A stretch of 64,000 nt of DNA, taken from Pontederia crassipes (lineage: Eukaryota > Streptophyta > Magnoliopsida > Commelinales > Pontederiaceae). Where the stretch lies: positions 40,402,353 to 40,466,352 of the forward strand of contig CM060198.1 in the NCBI GenBank assembly GCA_030549335.1, read 5' to 3'. Position 1 is the stretch's first letter. Each line of letters begins with the position of its first letter. This document shows, piece by piece, positions 22,919 to 34,720 of the stretch. A program made the position numbers and the translations under genes. The notes beneath the pieces are model-generated. The model was not told the origin of the DNA. It did not search any database and saw only the letters and a list, made by a program, of their open reading frames with translations.

Positions 22919-24357
22919 ACTACCAAGATGATTTTTATGGTCTATCCCTGATTCATGTGCATAGTCTTGATTTAAGTCGTGATATGATTATGTTATTTAT
23001 GCCCTTAATAATGATGATGTCTATTATGACCTTATGATGATCTAATTTAGATCCAATCAATCTATGACGACACTGATCCATATCCATCGATCTTGATCTA
23101 CCTTATGACGATGATGATTATGATGTCCATATACTTCTAATTTCTCTTCATGATCCTGTCTTGTAGCTCTAATTAAGTTATATATATAATGATGATGATT
23201 AGAACCCTTGATCAGTACGATTTGTTGATCCTTTCTTACGATGACCAAATCTTGATCACGATCCTTATATCCTAATAAAGATAAAGTAAAAGCTGCAAGA
23301 TAAAAGATGAAAAATGTTAAATGGGGAGCTCTTTTTATGATGGACTGGTGACGACCAGTTATGGGCTGACTTCGATCAGTTATGAGCTGACTTCAGTCAA
23401 TTATGGGCTGGCTCTGCCAGTTATGATGATGATGATGGATGGGTTGAGGTAGGCCTCCCCGTGGGTTGAAATATACTCCACTATAAGTAAAAAATGAATA
23501 ATAAAATGATGAAGAAGATGAAGCATATTAATAATCAAAACTCTTTATGATGATTAGTGGCCCTTGTCACACTTATGATCTCTTGATCTATTATTAATAT
23601 GATATAAAGAGGATGATATAATTCATGATTTTCTATCTTCATACAATTATCTCTCATGAATTTTTATATGATGATGACCTCATAATCATGATCGACTCTT
23701 GTCCTTCTATGATGATTTAATATGATCTATCCTGACCTTTTGATCTTATGATCCTAAGAAGATGACATCTTGATCTATGAATTTTTTATGATCTTAGTGA
23801 TCTTCTATCCATATGACACGTTATAAGAATCCTTTTATTTATATCATGATGATGCTTATTTTATTTCTATATGATGATGATGATGTTCTTATGATTCTTG
23901 TCTAGTATCATGATCTTATGATTATTTCTATCTTACTTCCATACTGAGTTGCAAAACTCATAGGGAGGTTTCTCCCTTATATGTTCTTAAATGCAGGACC
24001 AGATCTTAATGATGAAGGTGGCCAATAGTGACAGATTGAGCTCGTAGGTGACTGCACATGGGTATTTTAAGTCCTTTAGTTTGATGTACTAGCTTCCCTT
24101 TGGACTCATATGAAGTTCTTTATCGGTCTTTCGCATACAAAGATGTCATACTCTTTTTATTATTTAATGATGATTAAGTCTTCCGTGTTTATATGATGTT
24201 TGAGTTGACCAGTCAAAGTTTCTTTTTGATCAATATGATGTACACGTAAGGATGACCGTAGAGTCTTCGAAGCGTATTCTGCCACGTGATGGGGTGCGAT
24301 GATTCCTCATTTTTTATGAGTATTTTGGTCCTTTTCATTTTTTTTCATAATGTTACA

Positions 24358-24842
24358 TAAATTCAGTGCATTGTTGTCCAATTCTGGCATCTCTTCATTG
24401 CGTGTATTTCCTATGCGGCCTAGGTGGCATGTGGCACGATTTATGCACCTTGTCCTGTCGGATTCTCACTCCCTTATTTTTTCAGCTTGCAAGGACTTTG
24501 TGCCTTATGTTAGATGATATAATCCAAATTTACCTCTCCTTGCATGAAGAACAGAAAATAATTCATTAACTATAAGATGAAAAGACAAGAGCTAACTTGC
24601 GAAAGCAATTGATGTAACGAATAACTAAACTATAACCTAAAGAAAAGGACGATAAGGTAAGTAACTCCATATCTAAAAGACTACTTAAGAACTAATTAAC
24701 TAAAACAATTAAAATACCAATTAATTAACTAAGTTGACTTAACAAACTAATTAATCTATAATCTAAGGTAAAAAAAATAGCAGAATAGTAGGATTGGTTG
24801 CATGATTAAATCTTCAAATAAATTTCCCAATAACCTAGTGTA
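24358..24842. other. Spacer between LTR D and element A
   Basis: Nothing recognisable. It starts moderately GC-balanced and becomes A-rich with repeated AACTAATTAA-like words near 24660-24770. No target duplication for LTR A is evident on this side beyond GTGTA. Confidence 0.4.
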
Positions 24843-25703
24843 TGTAATGCCCCCAAATCCGGCCCCAATATAGTTGCCGAACCCTACGTGGCGTCACTTT
24901 TGCTTGACCTGATTTCATAAAAACTTTGCAGCGAAAACATAATATAATAACTTAAGACAATAACATCATGAACAACGGAAGACTTCATGGATAAATATGA
25001 CAAACCTAAGATAACATACTGGCCCATGGGCCTAATAGGCTCTACCGTATATCCAATAAAGGGTTCTTACAACATAATGAGTTCAAGTAAAATACATGAC
25101 TCCATAAGGCCCATAAGCTATACATAAATGACTCTTACAAGAATTCAACATAATGACATAATATAAGTAAGATAACTTGGGCCGTAGCCAGACCAGTCCA
25201 TGTGCAATGTCTTCGTCAAGAGGCCCACCGAACCTAAACCTCATCCATACCTGCACGGATCCATGGGGTGCAGGAAATTTGTCCCGTTAGAGTATGTTGA
25301 GGCCCATGCATGCTATGACCTTATAACATAATCTCTACATGTCATGGCGTATGCATATCATCATCATGGAACATAAATCATATGCATGCTATGAGCAACT
25401 TATGCATACTACATGGCATGTGAGCATATCATCATGGCAAGATAAGATAACATATAACATCATAATCTTTAAGTCAGTTATATCATAATTTGTCACTATG
25501 CTAATGCATATCACGATCTCATCTTACTTTACTTTATCATCTTTCATCATGTTATGATATGATGTGACAAGTGGGCATTTACATTGCATCCTCATAGGTG
25601 CATACTTCATCATACTTTTTTAACATCTTTACTTTATGTCCCAAGTCATTCATCATTCATCTTTTCATCTTTACTTAGATACTTTCTTATCTTGTTGATT
25701 GGG

Positions 25704-25857
25704 AACCACACTCAAGGGTAGAACTCGCCTCCTGGTTCCACGTAGGCCCAATAGAGATGCCACACTCAAGGGTGGAACTCATCTCAACTTATGGAAATGC
25801 CACACTCAAGGGTGGAACTCGTTTTCCTGAGAAATGCCACACTCAAAGGTGGAACTC
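25704..25857. repeat. 22-bp repeat array in LTR A
   Basis: Four copies of GCCACACTCAAGGGTGGAAC (then TC) start at about 25704, 25759, 25799 and 25836, with unequal spacers of 14-33 bp. The inverted copy in the 5' LTR (about 32425-32590) carries five such units. Copy number therefore differs between the two LTRs of one element. Confidence 0.85.
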
Positions 25858-26019
25858 ATTTTCCCTCCTCGATACAACAAGTCACCTTCATGCCAATCCG
25901 TCTTTTACTTACTTTCATCGATATATACAATCATTCAATACATGTTGCACATTTTAACCCTATTTAAGGTCATACATAATTCAAATCATACTATGTGTGG
26001 ACATTCAATCATAGCCAAT

Positions 26020-26700
26020 CAGCTTCTAGAACGGACGACCATTTTGGATAACGATCGACCATTGGAAGGGTATCGGACGACCGGTCGGGTTATCGGTCGA
26101 TCGTTATGGTCCTTTCGGATGATCGAAACCAGACTTCGACTCGTCCGCTAATCACAGAATGTGACACTCTTCTAAACCGGCCGCTGGAATAACAGTCGAC
26201 CGCTATAGGTCTTTCGGACGTCCGAAATAAGCTTAGGATCGTTCGCTAATCACAGAATGTAACTGCTACTCAAATCGGACGATCGCTGAGATATCGGTCG
26301 ACCGATACTTGGCTTTCAGACGACCGAAACAAGGTGCTCGGAAGTCCACTAATCATAGAATGTGTCGAATGTTTCGACTACACATATCGGACGATGGTTG
26401 GTATGGCGATCAACCTTTACATTGCTATCGGACGATCGAAACAGGGTGTTTGGTCGCCCGCTAATCACAAAATGTGTCGAATGTTTCGACTACACATATA
26501 GGATGACCGTTGGTATAGAGATCGACCTTTACATTACTATCGGACGATCGAAACTGGGTGTTTGGTCGCTTGCTAATCACAGAATGTTCGACCCTTCCCA
26601 AAATGGATGACTATTATAGAATCGGTCGACCGTCGGACAGAGTGCGAGACTACAAATTGTCTCCAGAACGGTCGACCGATACATTATCGGTCACCCATTC
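26020..26700. repeat. CpG-palindrome tandem array in LTR A
   Basis: Units are anchored on CTAATCACAGAATGT at 26148, 26246, 26349, 26461 and 26573, giving steps of 98, 103, 112 and 112 bp. The last two 112-bp units are nearly identical. Each unit contains CGGACGATCG and CGGTCGACCG-like palindromes, and many also carry TTTCGGACGWCCGAAA. The array is non-coding and far richer in CpG than its surroundings. Confidence 0.85.
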
Positions 26701-27550
26701 TAGGCTGACAGAAACACGATTTTTACAAGATTTTCTTCCAAATCTTACATAAGACTTCCAAACATCATATGAGGCATTCCATATTATTCTTAACACTCTA
26801 ATCATGGACCACATGGGATTTTCACATGAAGACATTTAACATGCTAATCAAGATCATAAATGTACGCAAGCTTTAAACATTTTCATAATAAAACCACACA
26901 ACAACAATGAACATTCTAATACTAAGCATAATGAGCAATTAGAGCATGAAGCTATTGAACACATGGCGTTCTAATCATGAATAGCAATAGAACAGTAATC
27001 TAGAGAAACATGAAGCATTATATGCACATTCCTCAAATCTTCGTCTAAGAACAAAGGGTTTGTTCCTTAATCCCTAATCCACACAATCAAGCATCATTAG
27101 GGTGGAAGATTAAGGTGAGTGGATCCCCTCAAACATACCTTGCTTAGCAATGTCCTAAGTTCTTAATCTTCTTTCTTCTTTCTCTAGCTCCAAGGACTCT
27201 AATGGGGCTGCCATGGTGATTAAGAGAGAAAACAATGAGCTAACTTCCTGCTAATCACTAAGTGGAGAGAGAAATATGTGCTTATTGTAGCAAGGAATGA
27301 GTTTCTTCTTGCTGTTGGCCGAATGGAGTTTAGAGGGAGAGGAAATGGCTTGTGGGCGGATTACTATGGCTGCTACAGTGGGGATTGGTGTTACTTTCGG
27401 CTGGTAGCAAATGGGGCAGGTGGGATTAGGTTATTAGTTTATTAGGTGGAAGCACACATGGTTTTGGGCTTAGTGGGCTGAGTGAGGTTGGGCTTTCCAA
27501 TTGCTTTTCTTTTATTTTTATTTTTTTTCATTTTCGTATAGGATATTACA

Positions 27551-27566
27551 ACCTACCCCCCTTAAA
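27551..27566 (-). other. Polypurine tract of element A
   Basis: The minus strand reads TTTAAGGGGGGTAGGT immediately before the LTR start TGTAATATCC. The preceding TTCGAGAACGAATTTTTATT block is shared with LTR D. Confidence 0.85.
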
Positions 27567-27601
27567 TAAAAATTCGTTCTCGAATTTTAGTGAATCTTAA
27601 C

Positions 27602-29004
27602 TTACTTACCGAAAAGTTTAGGAAACTTGTCTCGCATTTCCTTTTCAAGTTCCCATGTAGCTTCTTGTCCTCTACAATGCTTCCATGCCACTTTGACCAT
27701 AGATATGGTCTTGTTCTTGAGATGCTTCACTTGATAATCTATGATCTCTATAGGTTATTCCACATATGTCAAGTCCTCCTTGATATTCGGCTCCTCAATC
27801 CGAACCACATTCGCCTCATCATGAACATATTTTCGGAGCATTGATACATGGAAAACATTGTGAAGCCTAGCATATGAGGGTGATAATGCTAACTTATAGG
27901 CTGCTTCACCAACTTTCTCTAGGATCTCAAATGGTCCAATATATCTTGGTGTTAATTTTCCTTTCTTACTAAATCTCATAACACCCTTGGTTGGTGAGAC
28001 TTTGAGCATCACATGATCACCAACTTCATAGAGTTGTTCTCTTCTTCTCATATCTGCATAACTCTTTTGCCTACTTTGCGCCGCTAACATCCTTTGCTTG
28101 ATGAGCTCCACTTTATCAATATGCATGTGAACCAAATCCGGTCCAAGGTATCTTTTCTCACCGGTTTCACTCCAACATGCCGGAGAACGGGAAGGCCTTC
28201 CATACAAAGCTTCAAATGGATCCATCTTGATACTTGAGTAATAACTATTATTATAGGTAAATTCCACCAAAGGAAGGTGGTCATCCCAATTTTCATGCCA
28301 ATCTAAGGCACAAGCTCTAAGCATATCCTCCAAAGTTTGGATCGTTCTTTCACTTTGACCGTCGGTTTGAGGATGAAATGTCATGCTAAAATTTAGCCTT
28401 GTTCCAAATGCATTTTGAAGACCTTTCCAAAATCTTGAAGTGAACCTTGGATATCTATCCAAAACAATAGAAGCCGGAATTCCGTGCAAACGAATAATCT
28501 CATTTACATATAACTCTATCATGCTTTGCATGGATTGACTCACTTTCATAGGAATAAAGTGAGCCGACTTTGTCAAACGGTCTACTACAACCCAAATTGC
28601 ATCATGCCCCTTCCGGGTTCGTGACAATCCTATTACAAAGTCCATAGAGATACTTTGCCATTTCCATTCCGGAATAGGTAAGGGTTATAATTTGTCACAA
28701 GGCCTTCGATCTTGACTTGTTGACACACTATGCACTTTACTACATACTTGGCTACTTTCTTCTTCATGTCTTCCCACCAAAAATTCCTTTGCAAGTTCTT
28801 GAAGATTTTGGTGCTTCCGGGATGAATGGAGAATTCTGACTTGTGATATTCATCCAAAATCTCTCTCCTTAGTGCCTTGTCCTTCGGAACCCATAGACGG
28901 TTCTTATACTTAATTGCTCCACCTTCGCCATATTCGAAGTGATTTCTTTCCCTTTTCATACGTTGATCATTCTCGCATAATCCGGGTCCCTTCTTTGAGC
29001 TCAA
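27602..29004 (-). pseudogene. Element A integrase with C-terminal chromodomain-like tail, broken
   Basis: The 3' part of gag-pol. An H2C2 zinc-binding module (HKSEFSIHPGSTKI then CIVC) lies near 28830-28720. A frameshift near 28640 separates it from the catalytic core MDFVIGLSRTRKGHDAIWVV. The core keeps the DDE pattern: MDFV, then VLDRYPRFTSRFW, then DGQSERTIQTLEDM. HNVFHVSMLRKY follows near 27840. After EDLTYVE an in-frame TAA (near 27753) cuts off IEIIDYQVKHLKNK and VKVAWKHCRGQEATWE, a chromodomain-like tail ending FPKLFGK at 27602. Tail and motif set place it in the Tekay/Del chromovirus group. In that group the tail is thought to steer integration into heterochromatin. Confidence 0.85.
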
Positions 29005-29059
29005 CTATTCTTCTCACTAAGCTTGATTCGATCACATGATGCGTCATACATATGATCCT

Positions 29060-30273
29060 TCAGCCACAAATGCTTGGGGCCCATTGCACTATGCTTTCCA
29101 CAAGATTCCACTTGTGTACACTCAAACATCCAAGTGATCCTTCCCACTTGTGACTTAGTGCATCGGCAACTACATTTGCCTTTCTAGGGTGGTACAATAT
29201 TGCGAACTCATAGTCCTTAAGGAACTCAAGCCATCTTCTTTGCCTCATGTTCAAGTCTTTTTGAGAGAACACATACTTTAGGCTCTTATGGTCTGTGTAT
29301 ACTTCAAAATCTTCACCATACAAGTAGTGGCGCCATATCTTCAATGCAAATACCACTGCCGCCAACTCTAGATAATGAGTTGGATAGTTGACTTCATACT
29401 TCTTCAATTGCCTTGAAGTGTATGCGACCACTTTGCTATATTGCATAAGTATGCATCCTAATCCGGTACCACAAGCATCACTATAAATGACATAGCCTCC
29501 ACTTCCCAAGGGAATGACTAGGGTGGGTGCCGTTGTAAGTCTTCTTTTTAACTCTTGAAAGCTTGCTTCACATGCTTGTGTCCATATGAGCTTCTCGCCC
29601 TTCCTTGTCAACTTTGTCATAGGAGCGGCGATCTTGGAAAAGTCTTGGATAAACCTTCTATAATATCCAGCAAGTCCCAAGAAACTTCGAATCTCGGTCA
29701 CATTCTTGGGCCTATTCCAATTCATTACCACTTCAACTTTTGCCGGGTTCACGGCCACTCCATGTCTTGACACAATATGTCCAAGAAACATCACCTCTTC
29801 AAGCCAAAATTCACATTTCGAAAACTTGGCGTAAAGTTTGTTCCTCCTTAAGATTTCCAACACGATACGGAGGTGTTCTCTATGCTCTTCCGAGCTTGAT
29901 GAGTAAATGAGGATGTCATCCACAAATACGATCACAAGCTTGTCCAAGTGTGGATGGAAGACCCTATTCATCAAATCCATGAATGCGGCGGGCGCATTCA
30001 TTAGTCCAAAAGGAATAACCAAAAATTCGTAATGTCCATGCCTTGAACGAAATGTCGTTTTGGGAACATCTTCTCGGCTACCCTTAATTGGCGGTAGCTA
30101 TTCCTTAGGTTGATCTTGGAGAAAACTAACGCTGATGATAATTGATCAAAAAGATCATCAATCCTTGGTAAGGGTACTTGTTCTTCAATGTCACCTTGTT
30201 GAGCATTCGGTAGTCGATGCACAACCTTAATGAGCCATCCTTCTTCTTGACAAATAGTACTGGTGTGCCCCAT
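29060..30273 (-). pseudogene. Element A reverse transcriptase core and RNase H, broken
   Basis: The central pol segment, making cDNA from element RNA and degrading the RNA strand. The 30273-30001 frame has [20 protein letters not shown] and NSYRQLRV but is damaged. A frameshift near 30020 leads into [35 protein letters not shown] (the catalytic xxDD) and [19 protein letters not shown]. RNase H follows: [45 protein letters not shown] and [16 protein letters not shown]. The frame stops at 29060 just before the integrase. The active-site residues of RT and RNase H are still readable, so decay is moderate. Confidence 0.9.
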
Positions 30274-31912
30274 GGTGAGACGCTTGGCCTAATGAACCTC
30301 TTATCCAAAAGTTCTTGCAGCTGTGTCTTCAGTTCATGCATCTCCGCCGGAACCATTCGGTACGGCGGCTTTGAAATGGGAGCGGTTCCCGGAAGTAGTT
30401 CAATATTAAACTCAACTTTCCTTCTTGGTGATAATCCCGCAATGTCTTCCGGAAAAACATTGGGATATTCTCTTATCACATCCAAGGATTCAAGTGCCTT
30501 GGGTCGTGAATCCATCTTGATGACGCTTGCCAAAAATCCTCTTGCTCCTTTCTTGATCATTTTGCTTGCCTTAGTTGCTGAAATTAGCACCTTGGCTTCT
30601 TTGGAGGGAATTCCCCTAATCATTGTAGGCTTTCCATGATGGTCACATATAAAAACTTTCTTTTCTTTGCAATACATATAAGCATCATTATAGGATAACC
30701 AATCCATTCCTAGGATTATATCATAGTCTATCATAGGAAGCAATATGAGGTCACATGGAAAATTCTTCCCATCTATTTCTATGGATACATTGGGGATATA
30801 TCTCCTAGTGCCTACCATTCCGGTAGGGGTCACCACTTCTAGTTGACAATTAGTAACTAGAGGTCTTACTTTTAGCATGGTAGCAAATGCATGAGAGATA
30901 AAAGAATGGGTTGCACCCGAATCGAAGAGAACATTTGCATAGTGATCGGCAATTAGAATATTACCTTGGATCACATCATTTTCTTGAGTGGCCTCATCCA
31001 CTTCCATGGCGAAAACCCTTGCTGGAGCTCTTGGTGGGTATGCCACCATTTTTCCTTTGTCCCGGATGCCCCTTTGCTTCTCTGGGCAGTCTCGTATGTA
31101 GTGGCCCTCCTTGCCACATTGTAGACATGTCCCGGCCTTCATGTGACATTTGCCAAAATGGGTCCTTCCACAATGTGGGCATGTGGGCTTGGTTGGTTCT
31201 ACCTTCTTCGAAGAGTAGTAAGGTGCCTTCCTTGGACTACTCCCTTGGGCCTTCCCCTCATGCTTCTTAATGACCTTCCCTTTGGCATCCTTTCTTTCCT
31301 GATACTCCCTTTCATGTTCAGCGGCGAGCTCCACTGCATCCTTCATAATGGTGCAGCGACCACTCCTAACCCATGGTTGCAGTCCAGGGTTCAGTCCATT
31401 GATGAACCTCTTTGTCCTTCGGAGCTCATTCTCATTGAGCTCCCCATACTTCTTCAGCCTTAGGAACGTGTTCACATACTCACCCACAGTCATACTACAT
31501 TGGATGAGGTTGAGAAACTCGTCCCTCTTCTTTTCCTTCACATGGTCAGGGAAGAAACAAGTCTCGAATGCCTCTACGAAGCTTTCCCTTCGACCTCTTC
31601 TTCACTCTCTAGGGTAGTCTTCAAGCGGGCCTTCCACCAGGCCTTAGCTTGGCTACAAAGGCGATGTGTTGCATACATCACCTTGCGGTCTTCGGGGCAT
31701 CCCACCTTGAAGATGTCCCGTACTTCTTCGATCCACGATTCAGCTAGCTCGGGATCTTCTACTCTGTCAAACTTCGGAGGTTGCAGCCTTAAAAATCTTT
31801 CAATGGAATAATCCGGTTCATTGGTTCTTTGGGCATTTTGTGCCACCCGAATTAATCCATCGAGGAATGCGTTCCTCTCATAATCTTCATCAATGATTGC
31901 CCATCTTGGCAT
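30126..31912 (-). pseudogene. Element A gag, protease and RT N-terminus, frameshifted
   Basis: Starts MPRWAIIDEDYERNAFLDG at 31912. The retrotransposon gag core includes IERFLRLQPPKFDRVEDPEL and ESWIEEVRDIFKV. A frameshift near 31575 moves the frame to 31541 ([20 protein letters not shown]). There follow a [12 protein letters not shown] module and a canonical [14 protein letters not shown] knuckle. The aspartic protease has [13 protein letters not shown], then [13 protein letters not shown] begins with [20 protein letters not shown] and [20 protein letters not shown]. The single gag-pol layout and motif order fit Ty3/gypsy chromoviruses. The start codon is a few bases from an inversion breakpoint, so the native leader is lost. 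Confidence 0.9.
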
Positions 31913-31939
31913 CTACATTCATAGTCAAATAAACATTGA

Positions 31940-33517
31940 GGACTTCCGAGCACCTTGTTTCGATCGTCCGAAAGCCAAGTATTGGTCGACCAATATCTCA
32001 GCGGTCGTCTAATTTGAGTAGCAGTTACATTCTGTGATTAGAGAACGATCTGAAACCTATTTCGGATGTCCGAAAGACCTATAGCAGTCGACCGTTATTT
32101 CAGTGGTCATCCGATTTAGAAGAGTGTCACATTCTGTAATTAGCGGATGAACTGAAGTCTGATTTCGATCGTCATAAAGGACCATAACGGTCGACCGATA
32201 ACCCGACCGGTCATCCGATATCCTTCCAATGGTCGATCGTTACCCAAAACGGTTGTCCGTTCTGGAAGCTGATTGACTATGATTGAATGTCCACACATAG
32301 TATGATTTGAAGTATGTATGACCTTAAATAGGGTTAAAACATGCAACATGTATTGAATGATTGTATGTATTGATGAAAGCAAGTAAAAGACGGATTGACG
32401 TGAAGGCGACTTGTTGTAATCGAGGAGGGGAAATGAGTTCCACCCTTGAGTGTGGCATTTCTCAGGGAAACGAGTTCCACCCTTGAGTGTGGCATTTCCA
32501 TAAGTTGAGATGAGTTCTACCCTTGAGTGTGGCATCTCTATTGGACCTACGTGGAACCAAGAGGCGAGTTCTACCCTTGAGTGTGGCGTCTCTATTGGCC
32601 TCCCACGAACCCAATTATGGCCTAGCTAGCCATTTTCCCACGAACTCAACATGGTCTTCTCAATCAACAAGATAAGAAAGTATCTAAGTAAAGATGAAAG
32701 ATGAATGACTTGGGACATAAAGTAAAGATGTTAAAGAAGTATGATGAAGTATGCACCTATGAGGATGCAATGTAAATGTCCACTTGTCACATCATATCAT
32801 GACATAATAAAAGATGATAAAGTAAAGTAAGATGAGATCGTGATATGCATTAGCATAATGACAATTTATGATATGCCTGACTTAAAGATTATGATGCTAC
32901 ATGTTATCTTATCTTGCCATGATGATATGATCACATGCCATGTAGTATGCATAAGTAGCTCATAGCATGCATATAATTTATGTTCCATGATGATGATATG
33001 CATATGCCATGACATGTAGAGATTATGTTATAAGGTCATAGCATGCATAGGACTCAACATACTCTAATGGGATAAATCCCCTGCACCCCATGAATCCGTG
33101 CAGGTATGGATGAGGCTTAGGTTCGGCGGTGAGGGCCTCTTGACGAAGACATTGCACATGGATGAGTCGGGCTACGGCCCAAGTTATCTTACTTATATTA
33201 TGTCATTACGTTGAACTCTTGTAAGATTCATTTATGTATGGCTTATGGGCCTTATGGAGTCGTATATTTTACTTGAACTCATTATGTTGTAAGAACCCTT
33301 TGTTGGGTATACGGTAGAGCCTATTAAGCCCATGGGCCAGTATGTTATCTTGGGTTTGTCATATTTATCCATGAAGTCTTCAACTGTTCATGATGTTATT
33401 GTCTTAAGTTATTATATTATGTTTCCGCTGCAAAGTTTTTATGAAATCAGGTCAAGCAAAAGTGACGCCGCCCATGGTTCAGCAACTATATTGGGGCCGG
33501 ATTTTGGGGGCGTTACA
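31940..33517 (+). mobile_element. Inverted part of the 5' LTR of element A
   Basis: This is the reverse complement of the 3' LTR section 24843 to about 26350, so it reads in plus sense and ends GGGGGCGTTACA at 33517. The palindrome array and five copies of the 22-bp repeat are visible in inverted orientation. In a normal minus-strand element this segment would be opposite. It is followed by the primer-binding site in the same wrong orientation. Confidence 0.9.
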
Positions 33518-33519
33518 AT

Positions 33520-33532
33520 TGGTATCAGAACC
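33520..33532 (+). other. Primer-binding site of element A (inverted)
   Basis: TGGTATCAGAACC lies two bases after the LTR end. It matches the initiator tRNA-Met site TGGTATCAGAGCC with one change. It reads on the plus strand although gag-pol is on the minus strand, so priming could not serve this element. Confidence 0.85.
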
Positions 33533-33674
33533 ATAGTTTGGCTCATATGTATAGGTTTTAGGATGTGTAAGCCATTGGTTGGCTAAAGTGTCTAAGTGTA
33601 AAGTCCATGTGCATTCGTCATGAGGTGCCACCGAACCTAAATGTAAATGTTATCATACGATTAGCTCATGCTAT
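33533..33674 (+). mobile_element. Inverted 5' leader of element A
   Basis: This short untranslated leader follows the primer-binding site. It ends at an abrupt junction where LTR sequence resumes in direct orientation (ACTAAGCATAATGAGC, equal to 26931). This junction is the right inversion breakpoint. Confidence 0.7.
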
Positions 33675-34290
33675 ACTAAGCATAATGAGCAATTGGAGCA
33701 TGAAGCTATTGAAGCGCATGACATTCTAATAATGGATAGCAATAGAACAGTAATCTAGAGAAGCATGAAGCATTATATGCACATTCCTCAAATCTTCGTC
33801 TAAGAATAAAGGGTTTGTTCCTTAATCCCTAATCCACACAATCAAGCATCATTAGGGGGAAGATTATGGTGAGTGGATCCCCTCAAACATACCTTGCTTA
33901 GCAATGTCCTACGTCCTTAATCTTCTTTCTTCTTTCTCTAGCTCCAAGGACTCTAATGGGGCTGCCATGATGATTAAGAGAGAAAACAATGAGCTAACTT
34001 CATGCTAATCACTAAGTGGAGAGAGAAACATGTGCTTACTGTAGCAAGGAATGAGTTTCTTCTTGCTGTTGGCCGAATTGAGCTCAGAGGGAGAGGAAAT
34101 GGCTTGTGGGCGGATTACTGTAGCTGCTACAGTGGGATTGGTGTTACTTTTGGCTGGTAGCAAATGGGGTAGGTGGGATTAGGTTATTAGTTTATTAGGT
34201 GGAAGCACACATGGTTTTGGGCTTAGTGGCTGAGTGCGGCTGGGCTTTCCATTGCTTTTCTTTTTTTTTATTTTCGTATAGGATATTATA
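33675..34290 (-). mobile_element. Non-inverted remainder of the 5' LTR of element A
   Basis: Nearly identical, in the same orientation, to 26931-27550, ending GGATATTATA. About 580 bp of LTR equivalent to 26350-26930 is absent between this part and the inverted part. The following bases TTGTC do not match GTGTA on the other side of the element. Confidence 0.9.
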
Positions 34291-34720
34291 TTGTCAGTCA
34301 AAATAAAATGAAATAAGATAAAAAGAGTATAGAATAATTGAAAATACATAACATAAATAAGTCACGGATTGCTTCGAAATATCACAGTAAAAAAATCAAT
34401 ATGATCAAATAAACATAGAATTCAACTTTTATAAAATGTAATCGGTTAACATCGGTGGAGCAAAACACCATTAAATCAAAGATAAGGTCATCAGAAAAGT
34501 CAAGTTAGGCCACGATTACAATAGTGCCACAATAAATCATGAGCACTTTCAATAATTGAGTTCACAATCCGACAATAAAAATCTAGGCGCAACAGAGTCT
34601 ACAAAATTATCCCGAAATGAAATCATCCGTGGGATTACAAAAAGGTAAAATTCAATGAATTCACAATCGATTAGCTCTAATAGCTCACGAATTTAGTAAG
34701 ATATCAATTTGAGGTCATAT
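34291..34720. other. Spacer, AT-rich, with the left target duplication of the solo LTR
   Basis: Nothing coding seen. The last five bases, CATAT (34716-34720), match CATAT at 46714-46718 on the far side of the nested solo LTR. Confidence 0.5.

Larger units (their letters stand above)
22175..24357 (+). mobile_element. Chromovirus-type LTR, family D (3' LTR)
   Basis: It starts TGTAACGCCCAAGATAATTC right after a polypurine tract and probably ends CATAATGTTACA, giving TG...CA ends and about 2.18 kb. A TATAAATA box lies about 125 bp in. A CpG-rich palindromic cluster occupies +475 to +745. The rest is AT-rich with TATGATGATGAT runs. CTGAGTTGCAAAACTCATAG near 23945 is a short hairpin-like block that recurs in many plant chromovirus LTRs. 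The right border is less certain than the left, and no partner LTR is seen. Confidence 0.6.
24843..27550 (-). mobile_element. 3' LTR of chromovirus element A
   Basis: On the minus strand it starts TGTAATATCCTATACG after a polypurine tract and ends GGATTTGGGGGCATTACA, so it is 2708 bp with TG...CA ends. It contains a 22-bp repeat array (25704-25857) and a 98-112 bp palindrome-bearing array (about 26020-26700). The 5' partner lies at 31940-34290 but is rearranged. The left-flank 5-mer GTGTA is not matched on the right. Confidence 0.85.

Noticed and set aside
25704-25857. Evenly sized repeats resembling a CRISPR array
   Set aside because: Spacers are unequal and repeated, and the array lies in a plant LTR present in two copies.
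25757-25957. Small open frame with MPHSRVELIS repeats, also seen in inverted copy
   Set aside because: Produced by the 22-bp LTR repeat; not conserved as protein and spacing breaks the frame.
24838-34295. Target duplication for element A (GTGTA and TTGTC)
   Set aside because: The flanking 5-mers do not match, so no duplication is claimed.
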